Source: Berkiella sp964502705 (GTDB taxonomy: Bacteria > Pseudomonadota > Gammaproteobacteria > Berkiellales > Berkiellaceae). Taken from it: a stretch of 7,336 bases of DNA. Position 1 is the first letter of the stretch. Every line of letters begins with the position of its first letter. Of this stretch, positions 1 to 5,164 are shown in pieces. The stretch is from NCBI GenBank assembly GCA_964502705.1, contig CAZCXZ010000148.1, positions 1 through 7,336 on the forward strand. Reading direction: 5' to 3'. The position numbers and the translations under genes are program-made. The notes beneath the pieces were generated by a model. The model had not been told where the DNA came from. It made no database searches and saw nothing but the letters and a program-made list of their open reading frames with translations.

Positions 1-682
1 TACTTCTTATTTCCATAATTCATTGGGGGGCTATCATGGGGCAAAACTGAGACGTTATCAGGATTTGTATGATTCAATTCTTTCGAAGGAGACCGAGCAG
101 ATTTATGAAGATGCCCGCCAAGGGTCAATGAAATTTGAGAGGTATCAAGTATTAAATATGCTTAACGCGAAATATTTTGTTTACGGTACGGATGTATTTC
201 CTAATCCCGAAGCAAATGGTGCAGCATGGTTTGTAAAGGAAGTGATGAAGGTTAACTCACCAGCCGAGGAACTTGAGAAAACAGGAACGGTTAATACACG
301 TGAGGTAGCAGTGATCAATCAGTCGACAGTCGACAGTCGACAGTTGGCTGTTGATAGCACAGCAAGTGTTACTCTCGTTGAGCATATCCCGCCATATTTA
401 AAGTATGAAACAGAGTCAACCAGCAATGGATTAGTGGTGTTCTCGGAAATTTATTATCCAAAAGGATGGCATGCATTTATTGATGGAAAAGAAGTTCCAA
501 TTCTTCGCGCAGATTATGTGCTTCGCGCACTTGAGGTTCCGGCAGGAAAACATACCATCGAATTCAGATTTGAGCCGAAGCCCTATGTTGTAGGCAACAA
601 AATTACCATGGCTTCAGGCTGGGTTTTGTTGTTGGTAGCGCTTGGATGCTTTGGATGGAGTTTGAAGGAAGAGAAAGACTAG
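1..682 (+). CDS. YfhO-family polytopic membrane protein, C-terminal part (5' truncated by window edge)
   Basis: This is the 3' end of a gene whose reading frame is open from base 2, so the start lies outside the window. A TTG at 23 is in frame but is not the start, because the family motif runs straight through it (SYFHNS followed by LGGYHGAKLRRYQDL). Other family landmarks are LNMLNAKYFVYG, then FSEIYYPKGWHAFIDGKEVP and LRADYVLRALEVPAGKHTIEFRFEP, and one last membrane helix (about bases 602-664) followed by a short charged tail, KEEKD. What is visible is therefore the extracytoplasmic beta-rich region plus the final helix of a GT-C-like membrane protein. In Firmicutes, YfhO is linked to lipoteichoic acid glycosylation. 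Bacteroidota lack that polymer, so the substrate here is unknown. A heptamer repeat (320-344) lies in the variable linker before the TASVTL strand. The stop codon overlaps that of the convergent Uma2-family gene. The family call is firm; the function is not. Confidence 0.9.
   Translation, partial: TSYFHNSLGGYHGAKLRRYQDLYDSILSKETEQIYEDARQGSMKFERYQVLNMLNAKYFVYGTDVFPNPEANGAAWFVKEVMKVNSPAEELEKTGTVNTREVAVINQSTVDSRQLAVDSTASVTLVEHIPPYLKYETESTSNGLVVFSEIYYPKGWHAFIDGKEVPILRADYVLRALEVPAGKHTIEFRFEPKPYVVGNKITMASGWVLLLVALGCFGWSLKEEKD
320..354 (+). repeat. 7-bp tandem repeat (cagtcga) inside the YfhO-family gene
   Basis: Three perfect copies of cagtcga (320-326, 327-333, 334-340) are followed by cagt of a fourth unit and two decayed units (cagttgg, ctgttga). 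The perfect part is 21 bp, so it keeps the reading frame, and the tract encodes QSTVDSRQLAVDS. Homologues as I recall them have an ordinary, variable linker at this point. The gain or loss of a single unit would shift the frame. Confidence 0.85.
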
Positions 683-1227
683 AAAATATCCTTCAATTCA
701 AATTTCAATTCATTAATTAGTGGAGATGTAACTAGTCCTTCGTCTGAAAGGAAGACTATAGGAACTTCACCACCGCTTTGCGGTGAATAAATCTCAATGG
801 ATTTGTTTCCTGGATCAACAATCCAGTATTCTTTAATACCAAATTTCAGGTAACTGCTTTTCTTTTGATTTCTATCTGTATAACTATTGGATGGCGAAAT
901 AATTTCTACCACAATTTCAATGGGCCCTTCAATGCCACGATTTGTTATTACAGATTTATTCTTTGCGGACACATAAGCTAAATCAGGTTGGAAAACATTT
1001 TTATTGTCAATATAAAGATCAATAGGTGCGAAAAAAATTTCACCAGGTAAATTGACTGAGTCGAATACTTTGAATAATTCTCTAAGGACTCTTTGATGAT
1101 TAGGGTGCGGGGCGGGACTTATAATTAATTCTCCGTTAATTAATTGACAAGGTGTTTTAATCTCTCCCAATAGAAGATAGTCGTCAACAGTCCATTCCTT
1201 TGTATTATCAATTGTGAGTGTTCTCAT
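679..1227 (-). CDS. Uma2 family (DUF820) PD-(D/E)XK nuclease-like protein
   Basis: This is a 182-residue protein of normal length for the Uma2/DUF820 family, which has a restriction-endonuclease-like fold and is often annotated as a Uma2 family endonuclease. Visible family motifs, in order, are the N-terminal W-T-V-D-D-Y-L (12-18), QLINGELIISPAP (28-40), Q-P-D-L-A-Y-V-S with the PD pair at 81-82, VVEIISPS (106-113, acidic residue E108), and KKSSYLKFGIKEYWIVDP (122-139). No lysine follows E108 in the classic ExK position. As in other family members, the lysine of the K-x3-Y element (K122) may take its place. No biological role is established for most members, and nothing here indicates a partner antitoxin or modification gene. 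The ATG at 1225-1227 fits the family N-terminus, and no Shine-Dalgarno sequence is seen. The gene lies 81 bp downstream of the permease gene on the same strand, and its stop overlaps that of the convergent YfhO-family gene. The family call is confident; nuclease activity is inferred. Confidence 0.9.
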   Translation of the reverse strand: MRTLTIDNTKEWTVDDYLLLGEIKTPCQLINGELIISPAPHPNHQRVLRELFKVFDSVNLPGEIFFAPIDLYIDNKNVFQPDLAYVSAKNKSVITNRGIEGPIEIVVEIISPSNSYTDRNQKKSSYLKFGIKEYWIVDPGNKSIEIYSPQSGGEVPIVFLSDEGLVTSPLINELKFELKDIF

Positions 1228-1243
1228 TAGCTAAATAATAAAA

Positions 1244-1275
1244 TAAAGATAACGAATCTGGAGGATACACACCAA
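1244..1275 (-). promoter_or_regulatory. Candidate Bacteroidota-type promoter for the Uma2-family gene
   Basis: Read on the minus strand, TATCTTTA (1251-1244) matches TAnnTTTG except at the last base, and TTGG (1275-1272) lies 20 bp upstream, within the usual spacing for the phylum. The gene's ATG is 16 bp downstream of the -7 element. The region is AT-rich, so a chance match is possible. If real, it would let the Uma2-family gene be expressed independently of the permease. Confidence 0.3.
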
Positions 1276-1308
1276 TTCGTAGTCGTCCCTATTAAATTCG
1301 TCCCCACA

Positions 1309-2895
1309 TCACTCGTCCTTCAACACATCCACGGGGTTTGTCAGGGCAGCTTTTACAGAATGATAACTTGTAATTAAGATTGAAATTAACAAGGTTCCTA
1401 AACCCGTAAGAATAAAAATCCAAACTGATGGTTCTATTTTGTAGGAAAAATCTCCCAACCATTGTTGCATCATCCAATACGCGAGTGGTGCCGCAATTAC
1501 AAAAGCCATAATTATTAACTGAGTATATCCTCTCGATATTAATTTCAGAATATCAAAAACGGAAGCGCCTGAGACTTTTCGAATGCCGATTTCTTTTGTC
1601 CGTTGTTCCAAAGCGTAAACAATCATTCCTAACAATCCTAAACTAGCAATTAAAATAGCAAGTGAAGCCATTACCGTAAGCACGGTTCCAAATTGCTGTT
1701 GTGATTTGAAAGTTTCAGCAAATGCCTGATCAACAAATTCATATTGAAAAGGATAATCTCCGGCATGAGTTTTCCACAACGCGCTCAATTCGTTAATGGT
1801 CGCTTCCCAGGCATCAGCACTTTGAGCGCCAATGCGCAAAGCAATAAATTGATTTTCTCCCACTCCGTATAAGTTTTTAGTTTTAATATGAAAGATGGCC
1901 ATCGGTTCAATTGGACCCTCTAGTGACCAGTAATTAAAATCATCCACAACGCCAATTACTTCAAACCGAACCTCTCCTCCTGGGGATTCAATAAATTTTC
2001 CAATCGCGGATTCATCTACCCCCCAACCAATTCTGTGAATGGCCGCTTCATTGAGTATTACACGTTCTTCATCTCCCGGTATATCTTTCGAAAAGTTTCT
2101 CCCTAGTTTCATTTTAATATCCAGCGTGGGAATAAAATATTCATCAGCAGTAGTGAAGTTGAGAGGGAAGGTCTCCATGTTCATACCTTCTGCACTAAAC
2201 TTATCACCACCATATACATTAGGGGGTAATGAAGTACACCATGATGCTGCTTGTACACCTTTTGAGTTCAGAGAAGCGTTTAAAAGATTTTCACCATTTT
2301 TCACACTTTGCACATCCTTAATCACCAACAGGTTTTCCTTGTTGAAACCCAAATCTTTACTCGACATGTAATTGAGTTGCTGATAAACAATGGCCGTGCA
2401 AATAATCAGCACGATCGATACACAGAATTGGAATACAACCAATCCATTTCGTAAGGTCTTACCGTTGCTTCCTGTTTTCAGTTTTCCTTTCACACCTTGC
2501 ACAGGATTAAATCCACTTAAGAAAAAAGCCGGGTAGCTGCACGACACCGCAGCCATCATCAAACTGAGTCCAACTGAAACAAGGATCAAAGTAGGTTCAG
2601 AAAATAAATTAAATTCAAGCGATCTTCCAGTTATTAAGTTAAAGCCGGGTAGCAGTAGTTGCGTAAGACCCAATGCAATGGCCAAGGCAATCAGGCAAAA
2701 AGCAAAGGCTTCAAGGAAGTAATTAAGACTCAATTGCTTTTTACCAAGTCCCAGTATTTTACGAATGCTTGCTTCTTTGATTCTTTTAGTGAATTGAGCA
2801 GTCGATAAATTCATAAAGTTTACGCACGAAAGCAGAATGATAAAAAAAGCAGCACCCATCAAAGCATAAACAATTTTTTTTATTACCCGATTCAT
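1309..2895 (-). CDS. FtsX-like ABC transporter permease, C-terminal fragment (downstream of frameshift)
   Basis: This 528-codon ORF holds the larger, C-terminal part of a MacB/FtsX-type permease. From about residue 12 it shows a helix with the family signature IILLSCVNFMNLSTAQ, the cytoplasmic KRIKEASIRKILG motif, two further helices (about 60-85 and 103-125), and the start of the second module (LRNGLVVFQFCVSIVLIICTA). A large extracytoplasmic domain follows, then a final FtsX domain with LAILIASLGLLGMIVYA, EQRTKEIGIRKVSGAS and the standard ending NPVDVLKDE. The ATG at 2893-2895 is unlikely to be a natural start. Its first codons (MNRVIKK) are the out-of-frame reading of the upstream NRLNESGNKK, and homology with the family resumes at IVYALMG. 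It should be read as one gene with the fragment at 2786-3784; the repaired protein would be about 824 residues, normal for this Bacteroidota family. Such permeases work with a MacB/LolD-type ATPase, which is not encoded in the window. Confidence 0.85.
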   Translation of the reverse strand: MNRVIKKIVYALMGAAFFIILLSCVNFMNLSTAQFTKRIKEASIRKILGLGKKQLSLNYFLEAFAFCLIALAIALGLTQLLLPGFNLITGRSLEFNLFSEPTLILVSVGLSLMMAAVSCSYPAFFLSGFNPVQGVKGKLKTGSNGKTLRNGLVVFQFCVSIVLIICTAIVYQQLNYMSSKDLGFNKENLLVIKDVQSVKNGENLLNASLNSKGVQAASWCTSLPPNVYGGDKFSAEGMNMETFPLNFTTADEYFIPTLDIKMKLGRNFSKDIPGDEERVILNEAAIHRIGWGVDESAIGKFIESPGGEVRFEVIGVVDDFNYWSLEGPIEPMAIFHIKTKNLYGVGENQFIALRIGAQSADAWEATINELSALWKTHAGDYPFQYEFVDQAFAETFKSQQQFGTVLTVMASLAILIASLGLLGMIVYALEQRTKEIGIRKVSGASVFDILKLISRGYTQLIIMAFVIAAPLAYWMMQQWLGDFSYKIEPSVWIFILTGLGTLLISILITSYHSVKAALTNPVDVLKDE

Positions 2896-3784
2896 TCAAC
2901 CGATTATACACAACGCCATCCGGAAGATGAATGGCAGTGAGTGGCTGAAGAAATAACTCCCACTTCTTGCCCGATTTAATGTATTCATCATATGACACAT
3001 TCATCACGCGCTGCAATGTTACCTCAGCGTGCTTTTTAGGAATCTCTACTAGCTTGGTTCGTGTGTTCTCAATATCGGTTCCTTCTTTTACTTTAATAAA
3101 TGTTTCAAGTTGTGTCCAGACCCAACTCCAGTATAACCTTTTGATTTGCGGAAAGCTGTTCATCGAGAGCAATGCATTGAATTCGATATAAGAGTTTTCG
3201 GGGAGATCAGCTGCCACTCCGGTCACTTCATAAGTCTGTTGGTTATCTGCTTTTCCTAATCGAACAAGTTTGCCAAGTGGGTTTTCTGTTCCAAAGTATT
3301 TTTTGGCTGTTGATTCGGTTAACACAATGCTATTGGCTTGCTGAAGAGCCGTCAAAGGATTTCCGGCAATCAAAGGAAAATTGAACATCTGAAAAAAACT
3401 CGAATCACCTGCTAGTACTTTATCCTCTTCAAAATAGACTAGCTCACCTTTTGCATTCGTATACGTGATTACAAAATTACCCGGAGTATGAATGCTTGTT
3501 AACAATTCTACTTCTGGTAATTCTTCACTTAAAGCTGTGGCAACACCCGGGCCAGTTGAGGAAAATTGATTGTCGTCACTTTCGCCCCAAATAAAAGTTT
3601 GATTAACACGGTAGATGCGGTCGGCATTTGTATGAAAGCGATCGTAACTAAATTCATGGGCTACATATAGATAAATCAACAGCGTACTCGTCATACTTAC
3701 TGTAAGCCCGAGTAGGTTAATAGTAGAAAATAACTTTTGACGAGTCAGGTTCCGAACGAATAACACCAGGTAATTTTTCCACAT
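2786..3784 (-). CDS. FtsX-like ABC transporter permease, N-terminal fragment (ends after frameshift)
   Basis: This 332-codon ORF is the N-terminal part of the same permease. It begins MWKNYLVLFVRNLTRQKLFSTINLLGL, the usual start of Bacteroidota FtsX/MacB-like permeases, with a first helix at about 21-41, then YDRFH (47-51) and DRIYRV (55-60), and a MacB-type periplasmic core domain (about 60-295) that includes FPLIAGNPLTAL and SIVLTESTAKKYFG. Homology stops after GNKK at residue 303; the last 29 residues (NCLCFDGCC onward) are an out-of-frame artefact. I chose the ATG at 3782-3784 because it gives the family N-terminus. A TTG at 3835 is in frame, and the frame is open up to a stop at 3911-3913, but that extension has no recognisable domain. 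No Shine-Dalgarno sequence is present. The gene is either disrupted, or intact with a sequencing error in the A8 run, or expressed through slippage. Confidence 0.85.
   Translation of the reverse strand: MWKNYLVLFVRNLTRQKLFSTINLLGLTVSMTSTLLIYLYVAHEFSYDRFHTNADRIYRVNQTFIWGESDDNQFSSTGPGVATALSEELPEVELLTSIHTPGNFVITYTNAKGELVYFEEDKVLAGDSSFFQMFNFPLIAGNPLTALQQANSIVLTESTAKKYFGTENPLGKLVRLGKADNQQTYEVTGVAADLPENSYIEFNALLSMNSFPQIKRLYWSWVWTQLETFIKVKEGTDIENTRTKLVEIPKKHAEVTLQRVMNVSYDEYIKSGKKWELFLQPLTAIHLPDGVVYNRLNESGNKKNCLCFDGCCFFYHSAFVRKLYEFIDCSIH
2874..2881 (-). other. A8 homopolymer at the frameshift point of the permease gene
   Basis: On the coding (minus) strand the sequence is ggt aat followed by eight A and then ttgttt. 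The N-terminal frame reads GNKKNC and soon meets a stop. With seven A it reads GNKKIVYALMG and joins the C-terminal ORF exactly at the family homology. The downstream frame is +1 relative to the upstream one, equivalent to one extra A. Such a run is prone to replication slippage, RNA polymerase slippage and base-calling error, and the sequence alone cannot tell these apart. Confidence 0.85.
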
Positions 3785-3841
3785 AAGGCTGTAATTTGGT
3801 TGCAATAAAGTCAAAGGTTGTACCAAGACGTGCAACTGCGA

Positions 3842-3853
3842 TTTTAAGGCTCT
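3842..3853. repeat. 12-bp direct repeat, copy 1 (ttttaaggctct)
   Basis: This is an exact match to 3961-3972, with the start positions 119 bp apart. It lies in the middle of the divergent intergenic region, 58 bp upstream of the permease ATG. The flanking bases differ between the copies. It could be a regulator half-site, a leftover of a small duplication, or chance. Confidence 0.7.
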
Positions 3854-3937
3854 TTGTAGAGATAATACTTTATGAGATGTCCAGTGGCGAAGAGTAGCGT
3901 CCGATAGCGGTCATAATTTATCCTTTAAAACCAGTTT

Positions 3938-3965
3938 TTGATACCCATTCAATAACTTACTTTTA
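3938..3965 (+). promoter_or_regulatory. Candidate Bacteroidota-type promoter for galK
   Basis: TTG (3938-3940, within ttttttg-like context tttttg) is followed after 17 bp by TACTTTTA (3958-3965), which matches TAnnTTTG except at the last base. The ATG follows 18 bp later, giving a short leader. The -7 element overlaps copy 2 of the 12-bp direct repeat, so a protein bound there would block transcription. The motif is not perfect, and other starts are possible. Confidence 0.35.
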
Positions 3966-3972
3966 AGGCTCT
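3961..3972. repeat. 12-bp direct repeat, copy 2 (ttttaaggctct)
   Basis: This is an exact second copy of 3842-3853, ending 11 bp before the galK ATG and overlapping the candidate galK -7 element. Its position between promoter and start codon is what would be expected of a repressor site, but no matching regulator can be assigned. Confidence 0.7.
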
Positions 3973-3983
3973 AATCTTTTGTA

Positions 3984-5138
3984 ATGACTCCTCTCCAATC
4001 AGTTGCTTCTCTATTTAAAGATAAATTCAAAAAGGAACCCTTGCTTGTTGTTGCTCCTGGGCGCATCAATTTAATAGGTGAACACACCGACTACAACAAC
4101 GGTTTTGTTATGCCGGCAGCTGTGGATAAGCACCTTGCTTTTGCCGTTGCTCCAAATGACACCGATCAATTCAATTTTTATTCACTCGATTTTAATGAAT
4201 CATTTTCTTTTAGGCTTTCCGAATTAAAAGCAGGAGGTCACTGGAGCAATTACATGATGGGTGTGGCCGATGGTTTTAAAGATCTAGGATTATCCTTGGC
4301 GGGAATTGATTGTGTGTTTGGGGGAAACATTCCCACCGGAGCAGGTATGTCTTCTTCAGCTGCGCTTTGTAGTGGAGTAGGATTTGCGTTCAATGAATTG
4401 TTTCACTTCAATCTTACTCGGCTACAATTAGCAAAGATTGCTCAACGTGCCGAACATGAATTTGCCGGAGTGCGATGTGGTATTATGGATCAATACGCCA
4501 GTTTGTTTGGTCAATCTAATTCTGCACTGCTGTTGGATTGCCGAAGTCTTCAGCATGAATACTTGCCCATTAATTTTCAGGATGTAGAAATTTTGTTAAT
4601 TGATACCAAAGTAAAACATGAACTTGCCTCTTCGGCTTATAATGATCGAAGGGCTGTCTGCGAGGAAGGAGTTTCGGAGATTCAAAAAAACAAACCTTTA
4701 GTTCAATCCTTGCGGGATGCTGATCTTAAAGATCTGGAATTAGTTCGACCGTTAGTTTCACCCGATGTTTTTATTAAATGTCAATTTATAATTCAGGAAA
4801 TTGCTCGCACCCAACAAGCGGCTCAACTCTTAAAGGCAAACGATCTAACCGGCTTCGGTAAAAAAATGTTTGAAACACATTGGGGGTTAAGTAAGAAGTA
4901 TGAAGTAAGTTGTCCCGAATCTGACTTTCTGGTAGCACTTGCTGAAAGTTTTGGATCAGATGTTTTGGGCGCCAGACAAATGGGAGGCGGTTTTGGTGGC
5001 TGCACCATCAATTTAGTGAAGAAGACAGCCATCCAAAAATATACTGCTAAAGTCAGCAAGGAATATGTTGCTTCTTTCAAAAAAGAACCTGACTTTTATT
5101 CGGTTATGCTCATGCAGGGTGTTCATGCAGAAGTGTAA
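3984..5138 (+). CDS. galK: Galactokinase
   Basis: Galactokinase phosphorylates D-galactose with ATP to galactose-1-phosphate, the first committed step of the Leloir pathway, in the cytoplasm. At 384 residues it is full length for a bacterial GalK. The galactokinase signature GRINLIGEHTDYNNG is at 26-40, with R27 as the conserved active-site arginine. The GHMP-kinase phosphate-binding loop, PTGAGMSSSA, is at 117-126. GVRCGIMDQYAS (162-173) holds D169, which aligns with the catalytic aspartate. The C-terminal GHMP motif GGGFGG is at 334-339. All expected motifs are intact. The ATG at 3984 gives the usual N-terminus, with the signature starting near residue 26, and there is no Shine-Dalgarno sequence, as is common in Bacteroidota. 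The gene is followed after 26 bp by a galactose-type symporter on the same strand, which supports galactose as the substrate and suggests one transcript. Control may come from the upstream region with the repeated 12-mer. Confidence 0.97.
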   Translation: MTPLQSVASLFKDKFKKEPLLVVAPGRINLIGEHTDYNNGFVMPAAVDKHLAFAVAPNDTDQFNFYSLDFNESFSFRLSELKAGGHWSNYMMGVADGFKDLGLSLAGIDCVFGGNIPTGAGMSSSAALCSGVGFAFNELFHFNLTRLQLAKIAQRAEHEFAGVRCGIMDQYASLFGQSNSALLLDCRSLQHEYLPINFQDVEILLIDTKVKHELASSAYNDRRAVCEEGVSEIQKNKPLVQSLRDADLKDLELVRPLVSPDVFIKCQFIIQEIARTQQAAQLLKANDLTGFGKKMFETHWGLSKKYEVSCPESDFLVALAESFGSDVLGARQMGGGFGGCTINLVKKTAIQKYTAKVSKEYVASFKKEPDFYSVMLMQGVHAEV

Positions 5139-5164
5139 CGACCTAACTAAACTTCAGAACTACC

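Larger units (their letters stand above)
3785..3983. promoter_or_regulatory. Intergenic region between the divergent permease and galK genes
   Basis: These 199 bp separate the start of the minus-strand permease from galK on the plus strand and should hold the promoters of both. They contain a 12-bp direct repeat (3842-3853 and 3961-3972), a third shorter copy of aaggct at 3785-3790 next to the permease start, a candidate galK promoter, and a small imperfect palindrome, ccgatagcgg (3901-3910). No convincing TAnnTTTG element with a matching upstream TTG is seen for the permease direction. The minus-strand frame is open to 3910, but its translation is not recognisable. Confidence 0.6.

Noticed and set aside
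23..25. TTG as the start of the YfhO-family gene
   Set aside because: The reading frame and the family motif continue upstream to the window edge, so this is an internal codon of a truncated gene.
503..529. Nine-base direct repeat cttcgcgca at 503-511 and 521-529
   Set aside because: Both copies encode the conserved Leu-Arg-Ala pair of the family segment LRADYVLRAL, so the repeat is explained by the protein sequence and repeated codon choice.
679..1227. Uma2-family gene as part of a defence or toxin-antitoxin system
   Set aside because: No partner antitoxin, methylase, recombinase or other defence gene is adjacent; isolated copies of this family are common, and the neighbours are ordinary.
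2039..2371. 110-codon plus-strand ORF opposite the permease gene
   Set aside because: It lies entirely within the coding region of a well-recognised minus-strand gene and has no recognisable motif; it is a shadow frame. The same holds for the ORFs at 1292-1477, 2967-3191, 4823-5080, 5995-6324 and 6469-6654.
3812..3819. caaaggtt as a -7 element for the permease (minus strand AACCTTTG)
   Set aside because: It has a mismatch at the first T of TAnnTTTG and no TTG at proper spacing upstream, so support is too weak to call a promoter.
3785..3910. N-terminal extension of the permease from the TTG at 3835 or further upstream
   Set aside because: The frame is open to the stop at 3911-3913, but the translation matches no domain I recognise, while the ATG at 3784 gives the standard family N-terminus.
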